From NCBI RefSeq assembly GCF_004803815.1, contig NZ_CP012544.1:1364001-1428000 (forward strand): a stretch of DNA of 64,000 nucleotides, in the 5' to 3' direction. Numbering within the stretch: position 1 is the stretch's first letter; each line of letters opens with the position of its first letter. Both the position numbers and the translations under genes were made by a program. Positions 33,566-46,469 of the stretch are shown one piece after another. The stretch comes from Campylobacter showae. Its GTDB lineage: Bacteria; Campylobacterota; Campylobacteria; Campylobacterales; Campylobacteraceae. The notes beneath the pieces are model-generated. The model was not told the origin of the DNA, made no database searches, and worked only from the letters and a program-made list of their open reading frames with translations.

Positions 33566-33583
33566 TTAACAAGGAAGTGATGC
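33566..33583. repeat. 3' arm of the 23S pre-rRNA processing stem
   Basis: These 18 bases are perfectly complementary to 36524-36541 on the other side of the 23S gene, and pairing continues with one wobble into the flanking GGTA/TACC. The stem brings the two ends of pre-23S together, as RNase III processing requires. Confidence 0.85.
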
Positions 33584-33597
33584 TTATTAAAAGATAA

Positions 33598-36498
<2,901 letters not shown>

Positions 36499-36523
36499 AT
36501 TAGTATATAATATATTCTAATTC

Positions 36524-36541
36524 GCATCACTTCCTTGTTAA
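36524..36541. repeat. 5' arm of the 23S pre-rRNA processing stem
   Basis: GCATCACTTCCTTGTTAA, the exact complement of 33566-33583. It lies about 25 bases outside the mature 5' end. Confidence 0.85.
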
Positions 36542-36983
36542 AGGTAACTTGTAAATTTAAGATTTCAAAAACGAAGTCTCAAACCCAATATCTATTACGA
36601 AATTTAAATCTCTGGCTTTTAAGACGGAAAGCATTGACTAATACCTAGGTAAGTTTTAAATCCTATGATATCTTGTGACGTCAAACTTCTGCATTAAGCA
36701 AATAAGCAAGATCTTTAAATCTTTAACAAGTCCTGTAAAATTGTTTTATTTATTAAAACTTGATTGTGACTTTTAACAATGATAAACTAAATAACGTTTA
36801 GACTTCTCAGCTTGGTAAAGCCAAGCTTGCGACAAGGAGCTTCGCTCCCTTGACCCACCTAAAGCACAAAATTGCTTACGCAATTTCGTAAATTTAGAAG
36901 AATAGTCGTTTCCTAAAGTCTAATTAGAAAGCTTGAGTAAAAAGTCCTCTAATTAAACTTTATCTATTATGTTAAACTAATCA

Positions 36984-37059
36984 TGGTGGAGAATAGCGGG
37001 ATCGAACCGCTGACCTCCTGCGTGCAAAGCAGGCGCTCTCCCAGCTGAGCTAATTCCCC
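36984..37059 (-). tRNA. tRNA-Ala (TGC)
   Basis: A 76-base cloverleaf in the 16S-23S spacer. Acceptor GGGGAAT pairs with ATTCTCC, the D-arm is AGCTCAGCTGGGAGAGC, the anticodon loop TTTGCAC gives anticodon TGC, and the T-arm holds GGTTCGATCC. The CCA end is encoded. Confidence 0.97.
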
Positions 37060-37071
37060 AATTAAATTCTC

Positions 37072-37148
37072 TGGTGGGCCTAACAAGACTTGAACTTGTG
37101 ACCTCACCCTTATCAGGGGTGCACTCTAACCAGCTGAGCTATAGGCCC
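37072..37148 (-). tRNA. tRNA-Ile (GAT)
   Basis: A 77-base cloverleaf, first in the 16S-23S spacer. Acceptor GGGCCTA pairs with TAGGCCC, the anticodon loop CTGATAA gives GAT, and the T-arm holds AGTTCAAGTCT. The CCA is encoded. The order 16S-Ile-Ala-23S is the common bacterial one. Confidence 0.97.
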
Positions 37149-37160
37149 CTAAAGGTTTGT

Positions 37161-37194
37161 GTCAATCTTTCAAAACTAAACAAGGTCGATTGAG
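37161..37194. repeat. 3' arm of the 16S pre-rRNA processing stem
   Basis: The segment beginning GTCAATCTTTC and ending GGTCGATTGAG is complementary, with a few mismatches, to 38901-38936 upstream of 16S. The two arms would form a stem of over 30 bp enclosing pre-16S. Confidence 0.8.
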
Positions 37195-37265
37195 TAGATT
37201 ATCTATAGCGATAACCTAAATTTTCCTTTGACGAATATCTTGTGAGAGAATATTCGTTGTACTCT

Positions 37266-38780
<1,515 letters not shown>

Positions 38781-38900
38781 ATTACCTAAATCATTAAAGA
38801 TATTAGGATTTTATTATGAAGTTTTAATCAAAAAACTTTAATTTTATTAATTAGTTTTATCTCTTATCTACTTTCCAAGGAAAGCCTGATAAAAGATTGG

Positions 38901-38936
38901 CTCAATCGATCACTTGTTTAGATTTCAAAGATTGAC
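38901..38936. repeat. 5' arm of the 16S pre-rRNA processing stem
   Basis: The segment from CTCAATCGATC to AAAGATTGAC, about 120 bases before mature 16S, pairs with 37161-37194. Confidence 0.8.
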
Positions 38937-38990
38937 TAATTAGTTTAACAGTGTTAATTTAAAAAACATAATTTAAGAGCTAGTTTCAAA

Positions 38991-39012
38991 AACTCTCAAA
39001 AATTAGAGAGTT
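38991..39012 (-). promoter_or_regulatory. Leader hairpin followed by T-run in the rRNA operon
   Basis: On the minus strand AACTCTC, an 8-base A/T loop and GAGAGTT are followed by TTT. It lies about 90 bases after the predicted start of rRNA transcription, so it is either an attenuator-like element of the leader or a terminator for reads coming from the pseudopilin gene. Confidence 0.45.
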
Positions 39013-39105
39013 GTTTATTTAACTCAAAATTAAAACTTACGATATTAAAAGAAAAGGCTTTATTAACGTGAAAGTTAAAGGTGGTTTCTCAATTCGTGAG
39101 CTGGA

Positions 39106-39134
39106 ATTATACAAGCAATATGCTTAAAAGAAGC
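39106..39134 (-). promoter_or_regulatory. Promoter of the rRNA operon
   Basis: On the minus strand the sequence TTTAAGCATATTGCTTG precedes a perfect TATAAT (39111-39106), giving an extended -10 with TTG before it; the -35 region (GCTTCT) is poor, as is usual in Campylobacter. It lies about 330 bases before 16S. Confidence 0.6.
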
Positions 39135-39163
39135 TGAAGGAATGAACCAAAATTGTATAATTT

Positions 39164-39847
39164 TTAATTTTGTGGACGGTTTGGAAAAGTAACCTGTACA
39201 AAACCAGTTTCAGGTGTTATAGTTATAGTTGCGGTTCTTCGTGCCGTACTCAAAACTATTTGACAGTTTTGTCCATTGTAAACCAACCTATTATAACCCC
39301 TAGTTGCACCACCGCCATTAGGAGTACTTACACTTCTCATAGGTCTTCCAAATTCATCAAAAGATAAAGTCTGCAAGCCAGCCTGTCCACATACACCGCG
39401 AAACTGAACATTAGTTATTCCAAAATTTGTCGTCAAATTATATTTATTGCTGACATTTGCGCAATCAGCATTCGGGATACCAGCCCATCCTGAGCTCATA
39501 AATTTATTCGGATCCAATGGGTCTCTTGCAACTTCGTTTGCCGAATTTAAATTACCCGTTGTAGCTCCATCATCATGATATACGCTATATCTCCATTCGT
39601 TTGCACCCCCGCAAAATGCAGCCTGAGTAAAAGTTATACTCCATCTCTTTCTAAACCAGTTGGCATCAGTAGGGTCAAATTTGCTATCCTGCATAGCTAG
39701 GTGCTGAGTATAGCGGATATGAGACACCACTTGATCGGCAGCTTCGGCGATATGATCATCGTTGATTCTTGGTAGCGCAGCGGCGGCTATTATTCCTATT
39801 ACTACAATCACAACAACAAGCTCTAGCATAGTAAAGGCTTTTTTCAT
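39164..39847 (-). CDS. Type II secretion/type IV pilin-like pseudopilin
   Basis: A 227-residue protein with the class III prepilin signal MKKAFTMLELVVVIVVIGIIAAA: cleavage is expected after Ala4 (methylated Phe next), and the conserved Glu at +5 is present. The rest is a soluble beta-rich domain containing Cys residues (FCGGANEW, ADCANVS, RGVCGQAG, GQNCQIV) that may form disulfides. Related proteins assemble minor pili or act in transformation and secretion. It is the last gene of the mqnE operon, 12 bases after the glycosyltransferase. The exact system is unknown; no assembly genes are in this window. Confidence 0.88.
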   Translation of the reverse strand: MKKAFTMLELVVVIVVIGIIAAAALPRINDDHIAEAADQVVSHIRYTQHLAMQDSKFDPTDANWFRKRWSITFTQAAFCGGANEWRYSVYHDDGATTGNLNSANEVARDPLDPNKFMSSGWAGIPNADCANVSNKYNLTTNFGITNVQFRGVCGQAGLQTLSFDEFGRPMRSVSTPNGGGATRGYNRLVYNGQNCQIVLSTARRTATITITPETGFVQVTFPNRPQN

Positions 39848-39859
39848 TAAATTTATCCC

Positions 39860-41059
39860 CTAATCATCTTTTATAATTTTAAAATTTGCGATTTTTACGC
39901 CAAATTTATAGACCGCTATATTACCATAATTATCTTTCTGGTCCAAAATTACTAATCGCAAATTTGAGTCCGGCTGTGTATCTATGCCGTAAAATTTAAG
40001 TCTCAAGGCTAGCTTTTTATCGTCTGTGAAAATTTTTTCCACACCTTCGTTTTCTAACTCCCTTGCAAGCTCTTTTGCTACGTGATATCTGTAAACAAAA
40101 TGCTTGGTCGGATCTTTTAGCACGCCGTAAAGCATTTCGTTAAAAAGTACAAACAAAAACCCAACGAGCAAAGAAACCACGGCAAATGAAGCTAAAATTT
40201 TATACCCACGTCTAAACATCGGTAGTCTCACGCGGTACGAGCTAAAAAATACCCGAACCAAAATCGGCACCGAAATAACGCAAAAAGGCAAGTAGTTTTC
40301 GAGTTCCAGGCGCTGTCTGATCGACAAAAACAAGCAAAACAAAAATGCAGTTATGCAGACGAACCAGAGTAAATTTTTAGCCTCTTTTATCCAAATTCTA
40401 TACATAGCATATACGAAATAGACAAAAATAAAAGGCGAAAATGCGGCTGCAAAGATGCTTACGGTATCAAGCAAATGGCCGCTAGGCTTGCCGCCGGAGT
40501 TAAATCCGTAAAGATAGAAACAAAGCGCGAAAAGCAGCGCCGAGGTCCACGCCATCCTAGCGTCGCGTCTATAAACTCCGAAAATAAAAATCGCCGAAAA
40601 ATAAACCAAAAACGCGCCGCTAACAAAAGGCAACACGCATAAAAGCGCGTAAAAAGCTAGCATTTTGCGCAGCTGATAAAGATAAATACTTAAAAGCGAA
40701 AGCGCAATTATGATGCCGGCGTCGTTTACCAAGATCGCCGACGCCATCGTCGCAGGAAGCAGTATAAACACGACCGCGCTTACTACTCGGTCAAATTTGC
40801 GTTTTAAAATTTGCTTTGAGACCTTGTATAGCAGCGCGACGCTAAAAATGTGGCAAATAACAAAAGGAAGGCGCAAGGCATAGTCGTTTTGTCCGAAAAT
40901 CTCAACCGAAGCTCTAGCCAAAACGGCTGAAATTTTAGGCGAGTTATAAAACGCATCCGCCTCGTAGTAGCTAATGCTAAGCGTGCTAATCGCGTACGAC
41001 AAAAAGCAAAAATCTATAAGGCAGATGATAAAAAGTAAAAACGTTTCCGAGCGCAACAT
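39860..41059 (-). CDS. GT39/ArnT-like membrane glycosyltransferase
   Basis: A 399-residue polytopic protein with about ten hydrophobic segments and an N-terminal periplasmic loop containing YYEADAFYNSP, followed by GQNDYALRLPFVICH. This layout, an acidic D/E motif after helix 1 then the ALRLP motif, is typical of GT-C enzymes such as ArnT and PMT, which use polyprenyl-phosphate sugars. The acceptor and sugar are unknown; the pseudopilin next door is a possible acceptor. It sits in the mqnE operon with spacers of 12-15 bases. Confidence 0.8.
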   Translation of the reverse strand: MLRSETFLLFIICLIDFCFLSYAISTLSISYYEADAFYNSPKISAVLARASVEIFGQNDYALRLPFVICHIFSVALLYKVSKQILKRKFDRVVSAVVFILLPATMASAILVNDAGIIIALSLLSIYLYQLRKMLAFYALLCVLPFVSGAFLVYFSAIFIFGVYRRDARMAWTSALLFALCFYLYGFNSGGKPSGHLLDTVSIFAAAFSPFIFVYFVYAMYRIWIKEAKNLLWFVCITAFLFCLFLSIRQRLELENYLPFCVISVPILVRVFFSSYRVRLPMFRRGYKILASFAVVSLLVGFLFVLFNEMLYGVLKDPTKHFVYRYHVAKELARELENEGVEKIFTDDKKLALRLKFYGIDTQPDSNLRLVILDQKDNYGNIAVYKFGVKIANFKIIKDD

Positions 41060-41074
41060 GGCTAAAATTTGGGC

Positions 41075-41515
41075 TTAAATTTGCTCTTCCCAGAAAAACT
41101 CTATCCACTCGTGTGCCTCTCTTACCGTAAAATCAGGCAACAAAAGCGCTTTTCGTTTATAAAATATAGTCGCGATCTTTAGCTCGATATGCGGGAAGCG
41201 CCTTAAAAGCTCTTGTTTGATAGCTACCATGCTCTCTCCCGTGTCGATCATGTCGTCCACTATCAAAATTTTATTAAATTTAGATAGGTCAGGGATGTTA
41301 AAGATATCGATGGTATCGAGCTTTTGCGTCTCTTCGTAGTGGATTGAGTTTAGCGTAAAAAGATTGCGGTTATTTAGCAAGCTCGCTAAAAAGTGCCCCA
41401 AAGTAAGCCCGCCGCGGGCGATCGCCAAAATCACCTCGGGCTCGAAATTTGCTTTGATATCCCGCACCATTATTTTTACGTCTTTGTGAAATTCCTCAAA
41501 CGGATACTTTAGCAT
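41075..41515 (-). CDS. Purine phosphoribosyltransferase
   Basis: A 146-residue type I phosphoribosyltransferase. The PRPP-binding loop is ILIVDDMIDTGESM, and the pyrophosphate loop is AIARGGLTLGHF. Size and motifs resemble bacterial xanthine or hypoxanthine-guanine phosphoribosyltransferases; the preferred base cannot be settled by eye. It follows a purine permease by 9 bases, so the pair would import a purine base and convert it to a nucleotide. Confidence 0.86.
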   Translation of the reverse strand: MLKYPFEEFHKDVKIMVRDIKANFEPEVILAIARGGLTLGHFLASLLNNRNLFTLNSIHYEETQKLDTIDIFNIPDLSKFNKILIVDDMIDTGESMVAIKQELLRRFPHIELKIATIFYKRKALLLPDFTVREAHEWIEFFWEEQI

Positions 41516-41524
41516 ATTTTCTCC

Positions 41525-42817
41525 TTAATGCACTAAAAATACAATAAAACTAATGAGCGCAAGCACTATGACGCCGATATTTACGTATTCCCACTCGCGC
41601 CTCATGATGCGAACCAGCAAATACGCCATAAATCCAAACGAAAGCCCCGTCGTGATCGAGTACGTAAGCGGCATCAAAATAACTATCAAAAACGTCGAGA
41701 TAGCGATGGCCGGATCTTTAAAATTTATATTTCCAAGCTCGCTAAACATCAGCACGCCCACCATCACGAGTATCGGATATATCGCGTTTGAAGGGATAGC
41801 TTTAAAAAGCGGCAGCATAAAAATCGTAAGCACGAAAAATAGTCCGCAAAATACCGCCGTTAGTCCCGTCTTGCCGCCCTCTTCTACGCCGCTAGCGCTC
41901 TCGGCAAACGACGTCGTAGTGCTAACGCCTACTAACGAGCCGGCTACCGTAGCTACCGCATCGGCTTCGAGGGTTTTTTCTAGTTTTTCGACGCCTTTTT
42001 GGTTGCTCTCGTCAAAGATTCCCGCCCTATTTCCCACGCCAGCTAGCGTGCCGATAGAGTCGAAAAGATCGGTTACGAAAAATGTAACGATCACCGGAAG
42101 CAGCGCGAAAGATAGCGCGCCCATGATGTCAAGCTCTAAGAATATCGGCGAGATCGAAGCCGGTAGCGAGATAAATTCTTTCGGATACGGCGCGATACCA
42201 AAAATCCAAGCGACCACCGAGGTCGTAAATACAGCGATGATAAAGGCGCCCTTAACCTTCCACGCCCAAAAAAGTATAACGAAAAATAGTCCCACAAAGC
42301 CCAAAATAACGTTTGGATCTTTTAAATTTCCAAGTCCGACCAGCACGGCGTCGTTATTTACGACTACGCCCATTTGCTGAAGCCCCACAAAGGCGATAAA
42401 GGCGCCTATGCCCGCGCTTATCGAGCGTCTGACGTCATCGGGAATTGATTTTAAGACCCAGATTCTAAAATTTGTAAAAGATAGCACGACGAAAATTATA
42501 CCCGAGATGAAAACTACACCCAGAGCCGTCTGCCACGGTATCTGCATACCAAGCACGAGGCCAAATGTAAAATACGCGTTTAGTCCCATTCCCACGCTCA
42601 TGGCCACCGGCGTGTTCGCCCATACGCCGTTTAGCACGGTAGCGATCACGGTGATGAGCGCCGTAGCCGTGATGAGCGCATCCATAGGCATGCCGGTTTT
42701 GCTCATGATTATCGCGTTTACCGGCACGATATACATCATCGTTAAAAAGGTCGTGAGTCCCGCGCTAAACTCGGTCTTTACGCTAGTGCCGTTTTGCTTG
42801 AGTTTAAAAAAATCCAA
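41525..42817 (-). CDS. NCS2-family purine permease (AzgA type)
   Basis: A 430-residue inner-membrane transporter with about 12-14 helices. Signatures of the adenine/guanine/hypoxanthine group are present: VKTEFSAGLTTFLTMMYI at the start, MGLNAYFTFG, and GSLVGVSTTTSFAESASGVEEGGKTGLTAV. It takes up purine bases by proton symport. The gene lies between mqnE and a purine phosphoribosyltransferase, spaced by about 10 bases, which supports a salvage role. Confidence 0.92.
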   Translation of the reverse strand: MDFFKLKQNGTSVKTEFSAGLTTFLTMMYIVPVNAIIMSKTGMPMDALITATALITVIATVLNGVWANTPVAMSVGMGLNAYFTFGLVLGMQIPWQTALGVVFISGIIFVVLSFTNFRIWVLKSIPDDVRRSISAGIGAFIAFVGLQQMGVVVNNDAVLVGLGNLKDPNVILGFVGLFFVILFWAWKVKGAFIIAVFTTSVVAWIFGIAPYPKEFISLPASISPIFLELDIMGALSFALLPVIVTFFVTDLFDSIGTLAGVGNRAGIFDESNQKGVEKLEKTLEADAVATVAGSLVGVSTTTSFAESASGVEEGGKTGLTAVFCGLFFVLTIFMLPLFKAIPSNAIYPILVMVGVLMFSELGNINFKDPAIAISTFLIVILMPLTYSITTGLSFGFMAYLLVRIMRREWEYVNIGVIVLALISFIVFLVH

Positions 42818-42827
42818 TTCCGCCTCC

Positions 42828-43898
42828 TTAGTTATCGTAAATTTTTAGTTCGTTATATAAGCTATCTCGCTCTACGGGGACAAAGCCCGACGTCTGAATG
42901 AGATCGGTAAAATTTCTAAGACTCATACCGCTTGCCGACTTCGCTCCGGCCGCGCTTTGGATACTCTCTTTTTCTATCGTGCCGTCTAAATCATCAGCGC
43001 CAAATTCCTGCGCGACCATCGCTAAATTTATAGTCGAGGTCGCCCAGTATGCCTTGATGTGCGCGACATTATCAAGCACCAGACGCGAGATAGCAAAGGT
43101 CTTTAAAATTTCGGCCGAGCCGGGATAGTTTTCCACTTTTAGATAGTTGTTATCGCGCTGATAAACCAGCGGGATAAAGGCGTTAAATCCGCCCGTTGTA
43201 TCCTGTAAACCTCGAATCCTTAGTATATGATCGATGCGGTTTTGCCTGCTTTCTACGTGGCCAAACAGCATCGTAGCGTTACTTTCTCTGCCTTTTTCGT
43301 GCCACAGGCGGTGGATTTTGAGCCAGTTTTCCGAGCTCACCTTGCCTTTACAGATCTTACGTCTAACCTCTTCGTCAAAGATCTCCGCTCCGCCGCCTGG
43401 CATAGAGTCCACGCCGTATTCGAGCATTTTTTCCACGACTTCTTCGTAGCTAAGGCCGTGTTTTCGCGAGAGGAAATCAACCTCCGCCGCAGTTAGCGCC
43501 TTGACGTGGATTTGAGGATATTTTTCCTTAATTTTTTTAAAAATTTCCAAATACCACTGCCATGGCGTCTCAGGGTTGTGCGCCGAGACGATGTGTATCT
43601 CTTTTGCGCCGCCGGCAACGCTTTTTTCGACGATTTTTAGTATTTCATCGTGGCTCATCGTGTATGGGTTTGGATTTTTGCGGTTTGCGGAAAATGCGCA
43701 AAATTTACACACGTCCGCGCAGATATTAGTCGGGTTTATGTGGCGATTTACGTTAAAAAATACCTTTTTGCCGTGCAGTTTTTGCCGTTTGGCGTTTGCG
43801 AATTTGCCCAGCGTAAAAAGGTCTAGGTCGTACAAGCCGGCGCATTCGTCCGCGTCCAGACGTTCGCCGCTTTGGAGTTTGTCTATTAAATTTGTCAA
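42828..43898 (-). CDS. mqnE: Aminofutalosine synthase MqnE
   Basis: A 356-residue radical-SAM enzyme that makes aminofutalosine from a chorismate-derived enol ether and SAM in the futalosine route to menaquinone, used by Campylobacter. The cluster motif CADVCKFCAFSANRK is clear, as are NPTNIC before it and HIKAYWATSTINLA near the end. The frame begins at TTG 43898 (GGA a few bases upstream). Downstream genes in the same operon handle purines; the pathway later releases a purine base from aminofutalosine. Confidence 0.93.
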   Translation of the reverse strand: MTNLIDKLQSGERLDADECAGLYDLDLFTLGKFANAKRQKLHGKKVFFNVNRHINPTNICADVCKFCAFSANRKNPNPYTMSHDEILKIVEKSVAGGAKEIHIVSAHNPETPWQWYLEIFKKIKEKYPQIHVKALTAAEVDFLSRKHGLSYEEVVEKMLEYGVDSMPGGGAEIFDEEVRRKICKGKVSSENWLKIHRLWHEKGRESNATMLFGHVESRQNRIDHILRIRGLQDTTGGFNAFIPLVYQRDNNYLKVENYPGSAEILKTFAISRLVLDNVAHIKAYWATSTINLAMVAQEFGADDLDGTIEKESIQSAAGAKSASGMSLRNFTDLIQTSGFVPVERDSLYNELKIYDN

Positions 43899-44010
43899 AT
43901 TTTATTCCGAAAATAGATATTAAACGGCGATTATATGTTAAAAAAGCTTTGTTTTTGCAAAATTTTAGTATCATCGGATAAAATTTACACAAAAAGACGG
44001 CGGTAAAAAA

Positions 44011-46467
44011 ATGGCTTTAAAAGGAAATTTAAACGGCGTTTTAGGATGCGCAAATTTAGCCTCGCAGCTAAAAAAGCTTCAGGGCAAGGGCTTTGCAAAT
44101 TTCATCGCAAAGCAAAGCGACGAGCTGATAAAAGCTCTGTGCGCACGGGTTTTGGACGAGATTTTTGCGGACTTTAACCCAGATGTCGATTTTATCCCGT
44201 TTTGCGTCATCGCTACCGAAAAATACGCCGACAACCTCATCTCCACAAGCTCGGTTTTAGAAATTTTAATCGTCTTTAAAGAAAACGCGGGCTTTAACGT
44301 CAAATTTATCCTAAAAAAGCTAGTCGCCGCGCTGGAAGGCTCAAATTTAAAGCTAAATATTAAAATTTGCGAGCTGGGCGAAATTTACGAAGCGCACAAA
44401 AACGACCATAAAGCAAAGGCCGCATTTAGCCGTATCCGCTACATCTGCGGCTCGCGTACGCTCTACAAAGCCGCTCGCTCACAGATTTATAAAACTCGCG
44501 AGTTTAACGCGCAAGAAAATCTCAAATTTTACGCCAAAAATCTAGGCGCCTTTAACGAGATCCCAAACATCAAGCAAGAGCCCGATCTAAAAAACGACCT
44601 TGGCGGCACGAACGACATCTACTATCTAAACTGCGCTCTAAACGGCTTTGAAAACGAGATCAGCATGCGCTCGCAGGCTCTAAAATTTATCGACGAAAAG
44701 GAGCTTAGCGCGCTAAATTTGGCGACTGATTTTATTCTCTGCGTAAAATCGGCTCAAAATTTAACCCTGGGCTCGGACGTTTTCGCCCCTGCCAAGCTAA
44801 ACGAGATCACCGCGCTCATGCAAACCAAGTCCAAAAAGACGCAAGAAAACAGCAGCGTCATCTCGCAAAAACTCTTTTTCTGCATGCACTCAGTCGCGGT
44901 TTTCTCGCGCTATCTGGTCGCTAGCTTTTACAGGAGCAAATTTAAAAGCGGGGCGAAATTTAGCGAGCTACGAGCCGCGCGGCTAAAAAACGGATTTTAT
45001 AGATTTGAAAATACGATTTACGTCCCGCTGCACGTCCGCCCTCGCCCTTTAAACGCCGTATTAAAGCAGCTTTTGACTCTTGGCGATGCGGAGTATAAAT
45101 TTGACGTCGGTACGATCTTTTACCTAAAACGCGCGCAAATCAGCAAAGAGGATGCCGAGGATTCGCTCGCGCTTTTTAGAAAAATTTTGATGCGAAACCA
45201 CGCTCACTGCATCATCAAGGCGCTTTTGGACGCGGAGATTTTGCCCGTTTTGGTTAAACCGCTCGAGCACGCCGTAAATTTGGCCGAATTTGACGGCTAC
45301 CATAAATTTAGCGTCGGCGAGCACTGCGTTTTAAGCGTCAAATTTGCCGAAAATATCAAAGATAAATTCGTAAAATCGCTCTACGACGAGCTTTGCATCG
45401 AGGGGCGCACGCTGCTAAAGCTAGCATTGCTCCTGCATGACGCGGGCAAAGGTCTAGGCGGCGATCACTCGGTCGTGGGTTCAAATATCTTTCGCGCCTA
45501 CGCCGCAAAGCTAAATTTGAGCGCAAAAGCCGTAAATATCGGCGTTACGCTCGTGCGCTACCACACGCTGATGAACGACGTGGCAAACCGCGAGGACATC
45601 TACGATCAGCGCACGATTTTTAGCTTTATCTCAAAACTAGGCGATCCGCAAACGCTAAAACTCTCCTATATCGTCGCTTATTGCGTGATAAACGCGACCG
45701 ACGAAAAGCTCTATACGCCCTATCTGGCGCGACTTTTGCGCGAGCTTTACGGCATTTGCTTACAAAGCTTTGAGGATGAAAATCTGCTTGATGAAGCTTC
45801 AAGGCGCGTAAAAAAGGAGCTTAGTATCAGGAGAAACGCTAAATTTGCGGCTTTAAACGAAAATTTGAGAGAAAAAATTTTCGCTATCAGGTCAAATTTG
45901 CTCTTTGCTAAATACCAACCAGCAGATATCATCGGCATCGCCTGGGCCGCGCAAAACGCTGATAAACTAAGCGTGCAGGTGCAAAATCACCAAAGCCTGA
46001 GCATCGAAATTTACGCGCAAAACTATCCAAATTTAGCCGTTTTGCTCTCGGCTCTGGCGCACCTTGATCTTGGATTTATGGAGATTTTTGAGCTGTTTGA
46101 CGGTAAATTTTACGTCAAGCTAGAGTTTAACAAAAACGTAAAATCAAGCGAGCTAGAAACTTTAAAAAACCTCATCGAGATCTCGCTAAAAAGCGGCGCC
46201 TCAGCGCAGATAAATCGCCCGACAATACTAAAAGGCGAGCTAAATTTTGACCCAAACCACTCGCAAGAGTACGCAAAACTGGGCATAAACGCAAAAGATC
46301 AGCGCGGGCTGATGGCTTACGTATTGGGAGTTTTTAAGGAATTTGATGTAAAAATAGCCAACGCCAGAATCCAAACCGTAAAAAACAGGACGCGAAATTT
46401 GCTGCTTATCGAAAAGCGCGAGGGCGTGGATTTGGGCGAAATTTTAAAATTATTAGAAAGCGAGTAA
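44011..46467 (+). CDS. GlnD-like HD/ACT protein with degenerate nucleotidyltransferase region
   Basis: An 818-residue protein with the layout of PII uridylyltransferase GlnD. The linker motif DLKNDLGGTNDIYYLN and the HD domain LLLHDAGKGLGGDHSVVGS (about residues 475-495) are intact, and a C-terminal ACT domain is visible (KDQRGLMAYVLGVFKEFDVKI). The N-terminal part lacks the nucleotidyltransferase GG...DxD motif: the corresponding stretch reads TEKYADNLISTSSVLEILIV. It may keep only hydrolase or sensing activity. ATG 44011 lies 113 bases from divergent mqnE; glmS begins 2 bases after its stop. Confidence 0.82.
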   Translation: MALKGNLNGVLGCANLASQLKKLQGKGFANFIAKQSDELIKALCARVLDEIFADFNPDVDFIPFCVIATEKYADNLISTSSVLEILIVFKENAGFNVKFILKKLVAALEGSNLKLNIKICELGEIYEAHKNDHKAKAAFSRIRYICGSRTLYKAARSQIYKTREFNAQENLKFYAKNLGAFNEIPNIKQEPDLKNDLGGTNDIYYLNCALNGFENEISMRSQALKFIDEKELSALNLATDFILCVKSAQNLTLGSDVFAPAKLNEITALMQTKSKKTQENSSVISQKLFFCMHSVAVFSRYLVASFYRSKFKSGAKFSELRAARLKNGFYRFENTIYVPLHVRPRPLNAVLKQLLTLGDAEYKFDVGTIFYLKRAQISKEDAEDSLALFRKILMRNHAHCIIKALLDAEILPVLVKPLEHAVNLAEFDGYHKFSVGEHCVLSVKFAENIKDKFVKSLYDELCIEGRTLLKLALLLHDAGKGLGGDHSVVGSNIFRAYAAKLNLSAKAVNIGVTLVRYHTLMNDVANREDIYDQRTIFSFISKLGDPQTLKLSYIVAYCVINATDEKLYTPYLARLLRELYGICLQSFEDENLLDEASRRVKKELSIRRNAKFAALNENLREKIFAIRSNLLFAKYQPADIIGIAWAAQNADKLSVQVQNHQSLSIEIYAQNYPNLAVLLSALAHLDLGFMEIFELFDGKFYVKLEFNKNVKSSELETLKNLIEISLKSGASAQINRPTILKGELNFDPNHSQEYAKLGINAKDQRGLMAYVLGVFKEFDVKIANARIQTVKNRTRNLLLIEKREGVDLGEILKLLESE

Positions 46468-46469
46468 AC

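Noticed and set aside
41553-42380. Long plus-strand frame of 275 codons opposite the purine permease
   Set aside because: It mirrors the minus-strand permease, which has clear family motifs; the antisense product is Ser/Thr/Pro-rich without domains.
44461-44510. Frameshift as explanation for the lost nucleotidyltransferase motif in the GlnD-like protein
   Set aside because: The frame is continuous over 818 codons with consistent composition, and no other frame restores a GG...DxD motif by eye.
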